A stretch of DNA of 64,000 nucleotides, from assembly GCF_003946645.1 (NCBI RefSeq), contig NZ_RHOU01000010.1, positions 27,083 through 91,082 of the forward strand. Direction: 5' to 3'. The stretch comes from Lapidilactobacillus wuchangensis (GTDB lineage: Bacteria; Bacillota; Bacilli; Lactobacillales; Lactobacillaceae). Both the position numbers and the translations under genes were made by a program. Positions 33,772 to 42,602 of the stretch are shown here, in pieces. The notes under the pieces are model-generated. The model made no database searches. It had not been told where the DNA came from and worked only from the letters and a program-made list of their open reading frames with translations. Position 1 is the first letter of the stretch; every line of letters begins with the position of its first letter.

Positions 33772-34596
33772 TTGAATAAAGATGTAATAAATACTCGCGA
33801 TTTATATAATCTATGGGAGGTTCAGTGGTGTCTTAGCAAGGGAGATCTTTTAGCGCCTTGGTTACGGACCAAAATTCCTATTCATAGGAAGTCTGAAGTG
33901 ATCAAGGACTTTTATGCATTGATCAACTACGAGGTCGATAATCCTGAAGGAATAAAGGCGCTTGTTATTGCACCAAATGAAGTGTTTTTCTCGACAAAAA
34001 GCACACGTGAATTAATGCAACTGCGGATTAATTCTCATATTATTGATGTGTTCTTTGATCGACAATTACGTGATTTCTTAGAAGTTCCAAATAATCGTGA
34101 GTTATCTTCTTGTTTTGGCAACTCTGTCATGATGCATTTATCAGGTGTCTCAAGTTCAAAATGTGCCGATTGGGTTGCGCTGCACCATATTGCTGAAATT
34201 ATTCCGGTGATTGATGGTTCAGAACGCTATTTTGTTTTCTGCCAGCAATTTGCTTTACGTTTACCGGTGCAATCTAATTTCAGTCAGCGTTTAGTTGATG
34301 TCACTAAAATGAGCAGTCGTTCGATTTTTGCACTGCATTGTATTGGTGAGCAACTCAATTTGAAACTGACGATCAAACGTTCAAATCCGAGTATTTTACA
34401 GCGTGCTGACACTCAGTATGCATACCTGCAAGCATCTGTGACTGAGGCAGAAATCATCCGCTTTCGGCAAGCCATTGAGCGTGTTATTGTGGCACAAGTT
34501 TGTACACACCCTGAGTTAACTGAATCAATGGCAGTTTTTGATAATAGTATTGATTTTTTTCAGAAATCGATGCAACGGCAACATAAATTAAATTAA
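33772..34596 (+). CDS. Possible ComK-like competence regulator
   Basis: A 274-residue protein. TTG 33772 is preferred because AGGAGG lies 6 bases upstream. The reading frame is open for 27 codons further up with no site. I see a similarity by eye to ComK: NYEVDNPEGIKALVIAP (compare the YEVN start of ComK), then NSVMMHLSGVSSSKCADWV, which matches the ComK NQIFLFPTLSS...CGWIS region. This is followed by a basic or aromatic ERYFVFCQQFALRLPVQSNF resembling the TFSNGK-MELPISYNSF segment. It is longer than Bacillus ComK (192 residues), with extra C-terminal helices. The next gene is a ComX/SigH-like sigma factor, which supports a competence role. The similarity is remote and needs a profile search. 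Confidence 0.5.
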   Translation: MNKDVINTRDLYNLWEVQWCLSKGDLLAPWLRTKIPIHRKSEVIKDFYALINYEVDNPEGIKALVIAPNEVFFSTKSTRELMQLRINSHIIDVFFDRQLRDFLEVPNNRELSSCFGNSVMMHLSGVSSSKCADWVALHHIAEIIPVIDGSERYFVFCQQFALRLPVQSNFSQRLVDVTKMSSRSIFALHCIGEQLNLKLTIKRSNPSILQRADTQYAYLQASVTEAEIIRFRQAIERVIVAQVCTHPELTESMAVFDNSIDFFQKSMQRQHKLN

Positions 34597-34602
34597 TTTA
34601 TG

Positions 34603-34672
34603 TTCGGAACAGTCCCTATAATTAGCTTTAAGTGCTAGACACTGAAGTTAATTATAGGGACTGTTTGTTATC
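34603..34672 (+). terminator. Long hairpin after the ComK-like gene
   Basis: AACAGTCCCTATAATTA pairs with TAATTATAGGGACTGTT, a 17-base perfect stem, followed by TGTTATCT. The short T tract makes termination likely but not certain. Confidence 0.65.
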
Positions 34673-34770
34673 TAAATCAGGAATGGTGCTCCGAGATGCA
34701 TACCTTGAATCAACTTGTTAGCTTGTAGTTACCGCAAGCGCTTGTGGAAAATCTTAAGGGAGTTTTCCAC

Positions 34771-35313
34771 ATGAAAATTGAACAGATTGCCGCAACTACC
34801 GCTAATAAACGGACGATCACGGCAGGACTTACTGCCGCTTTGGATCAGCAAGGTTTGATCCATGGTGCGATTAAACGGGCCGGTGTTTGGCGCCATCATC
34901 AGGATTACGATGATTTTTTGCAGGAAGCGTATTTGGTTTATGCCCAGGCTTATCAACAATACCCTGGTGATCCAGCGCAGGAGGCCCAATTTTTACCCTA
35001 TGTTTTCCAGCAGATTTGTTGGCGAATGACTGATTTATTGCGTTATCAACAACGGCGCCAAATGGCCGACTTGCCTACAAAATTGCCCGGGAAGTTGCCT
35101 GACTTTAGCGAACATTCAGTGGTGCTGATGCTACTGCAGCAAATGACGCAACAAAGTTCGGCAGTTGATCAATTAATTATTCGTGAACACTTTATTTTAG
35201 GTCGACCTTTGAGTGCTCTGGCAACCAAATATCAGCTTAGTCCGCGGACTTTACGAGCAAGGCGTTATTATTTACGGCAACGACTGGCGAAACAGTTGGC
35301 CACTCGTCAGTAA
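34771..35313 (+). CDS. ComX/SigH-like alternative sigma factor
   Basis: A 180-residue sigma-70-type protein starting MKIEQIAATTANKR, with AGGGAG upstream. Region 2 is seen in YDDFLQEAYLVYAQAYQQY and FLPYVFQQICWRMTDLLRY. Region 4 is a helix-turn-helix near the end (RPLSALATKYQLSPRTLRARRYYLRQRL). Length and layout match the competence sigma factor ComX and the SigH-like proteins of lactobacilli, which switch on DNA-uptake genes. It stands alone downstream of the ComK-like gene. A hairpin between the two argues for separate transcripts. Confidence 0.8.
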   Translation: MKIEQIAATTANKRTITAGLTAALDQQGLIHGAIKRAGVWRHHQDYDDFLQEAYLVYAQAYQQYPGDPAQEAQFLPYVFQQICWRMTDLLRYQQRRQMADLPTKLPGKLPDFSEHSVVLMLLQQMTQQSSAVDQLIIREHFILGRPLSALATKYQLSPRTLRARRYYLRQRLAKQLATRQ

Positions 35314-35363
35314 GTTAAACATGATATAATCAAGTCAAAACAATCAACAAGTGGGGTTGGAAA

Positions 35364-36032
35364 ATGATATTACCACGAATTTATGCGTTGTTAATTGGCT
35401 ATGGTTTCGGCAATTTTATTACGGCTTATGCGGTGAGCTACTGGCGCACGGGAAAAAGTCCGCGCGAATTAGGCTCAGGTAATCCCGGTACCGCTAATAT
35501 TGGCGCCGTTTTAGGTAAGAAATTCGGAATCTTAGTGTTGTGTGGCGACTTACTGAAAACGCTGGTCGCAATTCTAATAGCTGTTTGGCTGTTTCCTGAT
35601 TTAGGTCGACTCGCCATCATGTACGCCGGTATTGGCGTCACGTTGGGGCATAACTTCCCAGTTTGGCTTAAATTTCAGGGTGGTAAAGGTGTTGCCGTCT
35701 CAGCTTTGCTGTTAGTTTCTTATGATTTAAAATGGGGCCTGATTTGTTTGCTGATTGCCCTAGCAGTCCTGCTGATCACCAAAGATTTAGCTTTACCGGG
35801 AATTACGATTCTTTTGAGTTTTACCGTTGTCAACGCCGTTTTGTACGGTCTGGAACCAGCCATCGGATTTGGTTTTCTAACCGTGTTATCAATCATTCGC
35901 TTCTGGCACGACCTCGTTAATTTGGCCCACGGAAAGTCTAAGAAAATTGATTTACTGCAACGCTTCAAGAAAAAGCCAGAAGTAGTCAGTGAGAACGCAA
36001 CTAATGCCACAAAGAAAGATTCGCAGAAATAG
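35364..36032 (+). CDS. plsY: Acyl-phosphate glycerol-3-phosphate acyltransferase
   Basis: A 222-residue membrane enzyme with five or more helices. The three conserved PlsY motifs are present: RELGSGNPGTANIG (about 35-48), HNFPVWLKFQGGKGVAVS (about 97-114) and the C-terminal SIIRFWHDLVNLAHGKSKK. It moves the acyl group from acyl-phosphate to glycerol-3-phosphate, the first step of phospholipid synthesis, at the cell membrane. GGGGTTGG precedes the ATG. A basic, polar tail of about 25 residues extends beyond the usual end. It is followed by a broken family A repeat and two family B repeats. Confidence 0.93.
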   Translation: MILPRIYALLIGYGFGNFITAYAVSYWRTGKSPRELGSGNPGTANIGAVLGKKFGILVLCGDLLKTLVAILIAVWLFPDLGRLAIMYAGIGVTLGHNFPVWLKFQGGKGVAVSALLLVSYDLKWGLICLLIALAVLLITKDLALPGITILLSFTVVNAVLYGLEPAIGFGFLTVLSIIRFWHDLVNLAHGKSKKIDLLQRFKKKPEVVSENATNATKKDSQK

Positions 36033-36149
36033 TTGACATATATCTAGTTATTCTTAATGTGGCATAGTTGTGATCGAGTTTTTAACTGCAGGAATTATAA
36101 TTCAGTTGACTTGTCTTGCTAGTGTCCAACTAGCACCAACAATTGAGCG

Positions 36150-36204
36150 TTAAGCAACCTTGCTCCAGACGGAATGGAGGGCATGGTTGTCAGCCGCCAA
36201 ATTT
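36150..36204. repeat. Truncated family A repeat, 5' part, cut by family B
   Basis: CTCCAGACGGAATGGAGGG and GGTTGTCAGCCGCCAAATT match the left part of GTTCC-oriented family A copies. The match stops at 36204, exactly where the family B end CAGAGTGTGA begins. The rest of the family A copy is absent on the other side. Confidence 0.8.
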
Positions 36205-36464
36205 CAGAGTGTGACAAAAAACGTGTTCGGGGCGACAAATGGCTATGCCTAATTTGATGATTTGCTCGGTCACTTGCAGTGCCCAATCAAATTATCGAAA
36301 TTATGCTACGCCAAAAGAACGTCGCCCCTCACACTCTGGTCTTAAACGTGTTCGAGGCGGTAAATGGCTATGGCTAATTCAAATAATCACTCGATCTGCT
36401 AAAGCAGCTCAAGCAATTATTTGAAATTAGCCTACGCCAAAAACCCACCGCCCCTCACACTCTG
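36205..36464 (+). repeat. Family B hairpin repeats, two tandem copies with terminal inverted repeats
   Basis: The first copy is bounded by CAGAGTGTGA (36205-36214) and TCACACTCTG (36329-36338), a perfect 10-base inverted repeat. Its stems are GGGGCGAC/GTCGCCCC and CACT/AGTG at the tip. The second copy (about 36340-36464) has GGCGGT/ACCGCC, GGCTAATT/AATTAGCC and CTGCT/AGCAG. It ends about 50 bases before the tyrS leader. Confidence 0.88.
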
Positions 36465-36509
36465 GTCTTGACTTTCCCTATTTTCTCCAGTAACATTGGC
36501 ATTAAATTC

Positions 36510-36726
36510 AATAGTTCTCGCATAACTCAGTAGTGGTGTTGTTTTGCATTCAGGAAGCCGATGGTTGCTGGAAATCGGTTGCGGCAAGGTCATGAATTAC
36601 ATTGTGCTTTACGTACGAGGGTCGTTCTCTTTACGAACGAGAGTGCTTGTTTTGGCAAGTAACTGGGTGGTACCGCGGTAAATTATCGTCCCTGATCAAC
36701 ATTGTGTTGGTCAGGGATTTTTTTAT
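36510..36726 (+). promoter_or_regulatory. T-box leader of tyrS
   Basis: The T-box sequence GGGTGGTACCGCGG lies at 36665-36678 and is followed by the terminator CCCTGATCAACA/TGTTGGTCAGGG with a T tract (36689-36725). Upstream stem I DNA contains TAC at 36598-36600 in a suitable place for the tyrosine specifier. Uncharged tRNA-Tyr would pair with the specifier and the T-box bulge and allow readthrough into tyrS. Confidence 0.9.
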
Positions 36727-36794
36727 TGGCGTATTGGCGAGAGCGCATTAATTTAGTTAATCAAGATTATTAAGAGAAAATGGAGTGGGTAAAG

Positions 36795-38060
36795 ATGGAA
36801 CGTAATGAAATTTTAGCTGATTTACAGTGGCGTGGCGCGGTTAATCAGGTGACTGATTTAGAAGGCTTGGAAAAGTTAACTGCTGAAAAAGTGGTTTCTT
36901 TATATTGTGGGGTTGATCCAACTGGGGATTCGCTGCACATTGGTCATTTAATTCCGTTCATGATTCTGAAACGATTCCAAAACGCTGGGCATCATCCCTA
37001 CATTGTGATTGGTGGTGGGACCGGTTCAATTGGCGATCCTTCTGGTCGTAAAACTGAACGTGTACTGCAAACAATGGATCAAGTGAAGAAGAATGAAGCA
37101 GCCATTACGAAACAAATGATTCATTTGTTTGGCAAAGATAACTTCTCAATTGTTAATAACTACGATTGGTTATCAAAAATTAGTTTATTAGATTTCTTGC
37201 GGATTTACGGCAAGGAATTCCCAATTAACGTGATGCTCAATAAAGAAGTTGTTTCGTCACGTTTAGCAACTGGGATTTCTTTTACTGAATTTACTTACCA
37301 AATCTTGCAATCGGTTGATTTCTTGACGCTGTACAAAGAACATGACGTTCAATTACAAATTGGTGGCGCCGATCAATGGGGTAATATTACGGCCGGGACT
37401 GATTTGATCCACAAATTGGAAAGTCAAGAAGCCAAAGTTTATGGGTTAACCATTCCTTTGATGTTAAAGGCTGATGGTACCAAGTTTGGTAAAACTGCTG
37501 GTGGCGCTGTTTGGCTTGATCCTGAAAAGACTACGCCTTACGAATTTTATCAGTTCTGGTTAAACCAAGATGACCGCGATGTAGTGAAATACTTGAAGTA
37601 CTTCACGTTCTTGTCTCACGAAGAAATTGATGAATTGGCTAAAGCTGTGGCCACAGAACCAGAAAAACGTTTGGCACAACGGCGCTTGGCTGAAGAAGTC
37701 ACTACTTTTGTTCATGGGGAAGAGGCTTGCGCTGAAGCGGAACATATTTCTCAAGCCTTTTTCGCAGGGGACTTGTTAAGCTTGTCGGCTAAAGAAGTTG
37801 AGCAATGTTTCCACGGAATGCCTGGGGTCACAGTTGCGCACGATACTTGGAATTTGGTGCAATTCTTGACTGATGTAACCAAGATTGAACCTTCACGGCG
37901 CCAAGCTCGGGAAGACATTAATAATGGCGCCATTTACGTCAATGGTTTCCGTCAGCAAGATGTTGACTTTGTAGTTAATCCTGACGGCGCTTTTGAAGGT
38001 AAGTTCATTATTATTCGTAAAGGTAAAAAGAAGTATACTTTGGTGCGGATCGAAAAATAG
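36795..38060 (+). CDS. tyrS: Tyrosine-tRNA ligase
   Basis: A 421-residue enzyme starting MERNEILADLQWRG at 36795. The GGAGTGGG ribosome-binding bases overlap an upstream in-frame ATG. Class I landmarks are LHIGHLIPF (HIGH motif), the tyrosine-binding QVDFLTLYKEHDVQLQIGGADQWGNI region and KFGKT (KMSKS motif). A C-terminal S4 RNA-binding domain covers about 350-421 (SRRQAREDINNGAIYVNG). It attaches tyrosine to tRNA-Tyr in the cytoplasm. The length is normal. A T-box leader controls it. Confidence 0.97.
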   Translation: MERNEILADLQWRGAVNQVTDLEGLEKLTAEKVVSLYCGVDPTGDSLHIGHLIPFMILKRFQNAGHHPYIVIGGGTGSIGDPSGRKTERVLQTMDQVKKNEAAITKQMIHLFGKDNFSIVNNYDWLSKISLLDFLRIYGKEFPINVMLNKEVVSSRLATGISFTEFTYQILQSVDFLTLYKEHDVQLQIGGADQWGNITAGTDLIHKLESQEAKVYGLTIPLMLKADGTKFGKTAGGAVWLDPEKTTPYEFYQFWLNQDDRDVVKYLKYFTFLSHEEIDELAKAVATEPEKRLAQRRLAEEVTTFVHGEEACAEAEHISQAFFAGDLLSLSAKEVEQCFHGMPGVTVAHDTWNLVQFLTDVTKIEPSRRQAREDINNGAIYVNGFRQQDVDFVVNPDGAFEGKFIIIRKGKKKYTLVRIEK

Positions 38061-38096
38061 TTGTTAAATCTTAAAACGAATTAAGTAAAATAATCG

Positions 38097-38156
38097 CGAA
38101 ACCGTGTTTTGGAAAGTCAGTATTAGCTGATTTTTGCAAACACGGTTTCTTTTTTT
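38097..38156 (+). terminator. Terminator of tyrS
   Basis: AAACCGTGTTT pairs with AAACACGGTTT, with an inner TCAG/CTGA stem and a following T tract. Confidence 0.85.
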
Positions 38157-38435
38157 AATGGTTTTACTAGGCCAAGTTTGTTTCGATGTAGTAACTTGTT
38201 TGACTTTTTTTACTGAAAAATTTGGAAATGATGATCAAAAGTCCGTTTTTAGGAGAAAATTTGTCGCTTTTTGTCAAAAATTACATGTGAAGGAAATATA
38301 TTACCAACCTTTTATTAGCATTTCTGGCACTTCGTTTGTGCAAAAGTGATAGCAAAGCTTGATATGACAAGCCTTATGATATATTACAATTTTGCTAGCA
38401 AAAAATTAGTAATTGTCACATCATGTTTTTTTCGC

Positions 38436-38468
38436 TGTAACTTTACTGTAAAAAATTACTGCTATACT
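38436..38468 (+). promoter_or_regulatory. WalR-type box and -10 of the first CHAP gene
   Basis: TGTAAC-N5-TGTAAA at 38436-38452 and TATACT at 38463-38468. The 440-base gap after tyrS otherwise holds only the terminator and AT-rich DNA. Confidence 0.72.
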
Positions 38469-38501
38469 CAGTTCTAGTATTAAGTCATGGGAGTGTACAT
38501 T

Positions 38502-39785
38502 TTGAAAAAAATCAAAAAGACTTTATTTCTTAGCGCCACGGTAATGCTTTTAGCAGGTCCTGCCTTGGCCCAGACCGGTTCCGTTTATGCAGATACAGTA
38601 TCAGATGCCAAATCAGCAATTTCATCAAACCAAAGTGCTGGCGAAAAATTAGTTAGCCAATTAAACGATATGCAAGATAAAGTAGTTGCTTTACAGAAAA
38701 AAGTAACTGCCAAGAATCAAGAAATTGCTAACGTTCAAAAGGACATTACTAGTTCGCAAGCTCGGTTAGATGAATTAGTTGGCGAAATCAAAACAGCGAC
38801 AGTTGAATTAAACAACCGGAAGACTGTTTTGCGGGAACAATTAGTTCAATTACAAAAAGAATCAACCAATAGTGTTTCTGGCAACGTTTATATTGACTTT
38901 GTTTTAAGTAGCGACAACTTCACTGAATTATTATCACGGTCAGTAGCTGTTGGTAAATTAAACAAAGCTAATAAGGATGCCATGGATGCCGTTCAACAAG
39001 CCAAGGACAAATTGGCCGGTTTGAAGGACGAACAATCAGCAAAGCAAGATCAATTAGTTGCTGACAAAGATAAATTAGTTGGCGAAAAAGCTGCTTTAAC
39101 AGCTGCTCAGAAAGATGCTGACAGTGCTTCGCAAGACTTACAAAAGAAGATCGAAGATAACCAAGCCACTTTAGCAACCTTACAAGTTAACTTGAACACT
39201 GCTTTAACAGCCCAACAAAAAGCTGCTAACGAAGCTGCTCAAAAACAAGCTGCTGCTGAAGCTGCCGCAGCTCAAGCAAGTGCTGCTAAATCTGCTGCAA
39301 GTTCTTCAACTGCTAGCTCAAGTAGTAGTGCAAGTACCCAATCAACAACTAACAATGTCGTGAACAACGTCAATGCCGGCACTTCAACTGGTAATAGCGG
39401 GAGTAGTTCTAGCAATGGTGGTAATAGCTCACATAACGGCAACGCCTACGCTTATGGCCAATGTACTTGGTATGCTTACGAACGTTCTGGCTGGGCTGGC
39501 AGTTACTGGGGTAATGGTGCCGACTGGGGTAACAGCGCTCGCGCTGCCGGTTACACTGTTAATAACACACCACAAGCTGGTGCCTTAGTTAGCTTCGCTG
39601 GTGGTCAAAACATTGGTGGCTGGACAGCTGATCCTACTTACGGTCACGTTGCTTATGTTGAATCTGTCGGTAACGGCACAATCACCATTAGCCAAGGGGG
39701 AATGGGCTTCTCTAATCCTGGTGGTCCTAACTATCAAACTCTTAGCAACGTTGGTGCCTACACTTATATCCACCCAGCAAACTAA
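38502..39785 (+). CDS. Secreted coiled-coil CHAP-domain wall hydrolase (PcsB-like)
   Basis: A 427-residue protein. The TTG start at 38502 follows GGGAG by 8 bases, and the same GTCATGGGAGTGTA leader occurs before two paralogs. A signal peptide (FLSATVMLLAGPALAQ) is followed by a long coiled coil (about 35-250, CwlO/PcsB N-terminal type with the STNSVSGNVYIDFVLSSDNF segment). Next come an Ala/Ser/Asn-rich linker and a C-terminal CHAP domain with cysteine in AYGQCTWYAYER and histidine in YGHVAYVES. PcsB-like enzymes split daughter-cell walls and are often switched on by FtsEX. A WalR-type box precedes it. Confidence 0.92.
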   Translation: MKKIKKTLFLSATVMLLAGPALAQTGSVYADTVSDAKSAISSNQSAGEKLVSQLNDMQDKVVALQKKVTAKNQEIANVQKDITSSQARLDELVGEIKTATVELNNRKTVLREQLVQLQKESTNSVSGNVYIDFVLSSDNFTELLSRSVAVGKLNKANKDAMDAVQQAKDKLAGLKDEQSAKQDQLVADKDKLVGEKAALTAAQKDADSASQDLQKKIEDNQATLATLQVNLNTALTAQQKAANEAAQKQAAAEAAAAQASAAKSAASSSTASSSSSASTQSTTNNVVNNVNAGTSTGNSGSSSSNGGNSSHNGNAYAYGQCTWYAYERSGWAGSYWGNGADWGNSARAAGYTVNNTPQAGALVSFAGGQNIGGWTADPTYGHVAYVESVGNGTITISQGGMGFSNPGGPNYQTLSNVGAYTYIHPAN

Positions 39786-39836
39786 TCATTTGAAAATAAT
39801 TAAGCAACGCTGATTTTAAATCTCGTTGTGTATGCA

Positions 39837-39887
39837 ATAGCCATGGTGACTCTATTTGAGTGATCATGGCTATTTGTGTTTTCCCTG
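39837..39887 (+). terminator. Terminator of the first CHAP gene
   Basis: AATAGCCATG pairs with CATGGCTATT, followed by TGTGTTTT. Confidence 0.7.
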
Positions 39888-39934
39888 ACTATTTTGATAC
39901 AGAAATTGGTGGAAATCGCGATAATGTTTAAGTC

Positions 39935-40665
39935 TTCCCCAATTATGGCAGGTGGTCGCTGGGCGATTTAAGTAGTGGGGGAACGCTGTGGTCATCGATT
40001 TGAAGCTAAACTAGTTTCAGACAAGGTAGCTGACAACTCCGTTGCGGCCGGCGGGTTGTGGAACGCGGCCGGGATTGATTTGAGCTTATTGCTAACGCAA
40101 CAATCTCAAATACAACCCTTATCCTAAGCGCTAAAGCGCCAAGGATAATTTGGCGGCTGACAACCCGGCGGCCTCCACTGCGTTTTGAGTTAATTTAGCC
40201 CACTTTAGGTTTAGTTGATATCAAGGCAATACTAGTAAAGTTGGACGCCAATCGCCCAACAACCACCTGTGGAAACTAACTGAATTCAGCACCACTATTT
40301 AGAAAACGGATTGGCGTAAACTAAATAAGTCTGTTTGACAATTTTTCTGGAAGTAGACCAGAGAAATGTCGAATAGACTTTTTTGGTACCACTATTCAAA
40401 TATGATAACAATTCAAATCAAGTTAAGCTGTCCCACTACAATTGCCTTGAACACTAACAAAGTTGAAGTGCACTACCTAAACTTCAGACGGAATGGAGGG
40501 CGTGGTTGTCAGCTGCCAAATTTGTCTTGCCGCTTTAGCGGTTAGACAAAGGCTCGTATTTGAAACAATTTGGTCTTCAATTGGTTCAAATCGATGCCGG
40601 CCGCGTTCCACAACCAGCAAGCCCGCAATGGAGTCAAAACCAGTTTTGTTTCAACACCTTCACTT
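39935..40665. repeat. Family A repeat island with a chimeric left copy
   Basis: The left part is a fusion: 39945-40015 is the start of a CACAGC-subtype copy (GGTGGTCGCTGGGCGATTT, GGAACGCTGTGG). It breaks off and is replaced from about 40020 by a GGGTTGT/ACAACCC subtype copy with hairpin TTATCCT/AGGATAA and GCGCT/AGCGC. The right copy (about 40465-40660) has GGTTGT/ACAACC, TTGTCT/AGACAA and TTGAA/TTCAA. The spacer hairpin is TCTGG/CCAGA-based with AGTCT/AGACTT ends near 40328-40383. Confidence 0.85.
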
Positions 40666-40956
40666 GGGTTCAAAGTTTTCCGATTGGTCTGCAATTACTT
40701 CGAGCAGTACTGCAAGATTTAAAATCAAATTGAACAATTTTTTAATGCTGATTAGACTGATTGATTATCAGTGAACTTAATTTAAAAAATACAAAATGTA
40801 AGCGATTGTTTTTGTCATCAAAATAATTGCGAACATATCTCAATTAGATTGCAAACAACCTATTTTCACTGAAATTGATTAAAATAAACCTTGATTTAAT
40901 GCGGTATTTATGCAGGATAACAATTTGCTAATAATGTCATCTCTTCTTTGTCGTTC

Positions 40957-40990
40957 TGTAATCTGGCTGTAATGATGTTCATGCTATACT
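40957..40990 (+). promoter_or_regulatory. WalR-type box and -10 of the second CHAP gene
   Basis: TGTAAT-N5-TGTAAT at 40957-40973 and TATACT at 40985-40990. Confidence 0.75.
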
Positions 40991-41021
40991 TATCACGCAT
41001 TAAGTCATGGGAGTGTAAAAT

Positions 41022-42191
41022 TTGAAAAAACTAACGAAACGATTATTTGTCAGTATGGCTGCATTGGTGATTGCTAGCCCATTATTTGCCGGAGCTAAAA
41101 CAGTTTCTGCAGATTCACTTAACGATACTAAGGCATCAATTTCTAGCCAACAATCTGCTGGCGATAAATTGGTTGCTGAATTAGATCAGATTCAGGGTAA
41201 GGTTTGGTCTTTACAAAATAAAGTGACGGCTAAGAACCAAGAAATTGCTGACGTTCAAGATAATATTACCAGCTCGCAAAAACGATTAGGCGAATTAACT
41301 GGCGAGATTAAAACGACCACAGCTGAATTGACTAATCGCAAGGCTGTTTTACGCGAACAATTGGTTGAATTACAAAAGCAATCAACTAATAGTGTATCAG
41401 GCAATATTTACCTTGATTTCGTTTTAAGTGGTGACAATTTTACAGAACTCATTTCTCGTTCATTTGCTGTTAACCGGTTAAACAAGGCTAACGAAGAAGC
41501 AATGTCAGCTGTTCAGGATGCTAAGCAAGAATTAGCTAGCTTAAAAGATGAACAAACAACTAAGCAAAACCAACTTGTTGCTGACAAGGACAAATTAGTT
41601 AGCGAAAAGACTGCTTTGGATGCTGCTAAAGCTGATGCTGATGCTGCCGCCCAAACATTACAAACTAAGATTTCCGAAAACCAAGATGTTTTAAGTACTT
41701 TAAAAGTTAAATTAAATACGCAAACTGAAGCTGGGGCTAAAGCACAAGCACAAGCTACTGCAGTGGCTGCACCAGTTAAACAAGCTGCTGCTACACCACT
41801 TGATAACAGTGTGAAAGCACCAGTGGTTAATACTCATTCAGGTAGTAACCCATATGCTTATGGCGAATGTACTTGGTATGCATACCAACGTACAGGCTGG
41901 GCTGGCGGTCATTGGGGCAATGGTGGCCAATGGGGCGCTAGTGCTGCCGCTGCTGGCTACACCGTTAACAACACACCAGAAGTTGGTGCAATCGTTGTTT
42001 TTGCTGGTGGTCAAAATGTTGGCGGTTGGATCGCTGCTCCTGGCTATGGTCACGTTGGCGTTGTTGAAGCCGTTACTGGTGGTTCAATTACAATTAGCCA
42101 AGGCGGAAATGGTTTCTCTAACCCAGCTGGTCCTAACTTACAAAGTTTAGGTAGCGTTGGCTCATACACTTATATTCACCCAGCACGTTAA
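41022..42191 (+). CDS. Secreted coiled-coil CHAP-domain wall hydrolase, second paralog
   Basis: A 389-residue paralog of the gene at 38502, again with a TTG start behind GGGAGTG. Signal peptide (LFVSMAALVIASPLFAGA), coiled coil (about 35-235, with STNSVSGNIYLDFVLSGDNF) and a short Ala/Gln linker, about 40 residues shorter than in the first paralog. The CHAP domain has cysteine in AYGECTWYAYQR and histidine in YGHVGVVEA. The two CHAP domains are nearly the same in length and motif order, so this is a recent or conserved duplication. WalR-type promoter control is likely. Confidence 0.92.
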   Translation: MKKLTKRLFVSMAALVIASPLFAGAKTVSADSLNDTKASISSQQSAGDKLVAELDQIQGKVWSLQNKVTAKNQEIADVQDNITSSQKRLGELTGEIKTTTAELTNRKAVLREQLVELQKQSTNSVSGNIYLDFVLSGDNFTELISRSFAVNRLNKANEEAMSAVQDAKQELASLKDEQTTKQNQLVADKDKLVSEKTALDAAKADADAAAQTLQTKISENQDVLSTLKVKLNTQTEAGAKAQAQATAVAAPVKQAAATPLDNSVKAPVVNTHSGSNPYAYGECTWYAYQRTGWAGGHWGNGGQWGASAAAAGYTVNNTPEVGAIVVFAGGQNVGGWIAAPGYGHVGVVEAVTGGSITISQGGNGFSNPAGPNLQSLGSVGSYTYIHPAR

Positions 42192-42212
42192 TTTAAAAAT
42201 TCTCATGATGAA

Positions 42213-42245
42213 GCACGATTGCCATTACTGGCAATCGTGTTTTTT
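42213..42245 (+). terminator. Terminator of the second CHAP gene
   Basis: ACGATTGCC pairs with GGCAATCGT, followed by GTTTTTT. Confidence 0.85.
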
Positions 42246-42537
42246 AGTTGTTGCGTCCTTAAATGGCTGCACAAATATTTAGTTAATGTTACAAAGCAAA
42301 ATTTCGAGAATCAACTTGACTAGTTTTGCCACAAGTGTTGATTTGATAGGCTTTATTGAATCATTAATTCAATGATAGACTGATTATAACTAATTATGAA
42401 ATAATCTTAGTGATTTCTAATTGATATTAGAAAATCGCGACAAAGCCAGCGCTTACAAGCTTTGCTGGCGGTACCTTTTTCTTATTGCACAAAATGATAA
42501 AAATACTGTAATAATGGTCACAGGTTCTTGTTGTTGC

Positions 42538-42570
42538 TGTAATCTTTCTGTAATCAAGAATTGTTATACT
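42538..42570 (+). promoter_or_regulatory. WalR-type box and -10 of the coiled-coil NlpC/P60 gene
   Basis: TGTAAT-N5-TGTAAT at 42538-42554 and TATACT at 42565-42570. A separate perfect hairpin (GCCAGC/GCTGGC, 42446-42474) with a T-rich tail lies 60 bases upstream and may block readthrough from the CHAP gene. Confidence 0.75.
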
Positions 42571-42602
42571 AGGTTTCGTAATAAATCATGGGAGTGTAAA
42601 TC

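Noticed and set aside
38134..38349. 71-codon frame after tyrS
   Set aside because: It starts inside the tyrS terminator, has no ribosome-binding site, and its composition is that of AT-rich non-coding DNA.
40797..40815. cre-like TGTAAGCGATTG before the second CHAP gene
   Set aside because: The last two bases of the consensus (CA) do not match, and it lies 160 bases upstream of the WalR-type promoter.
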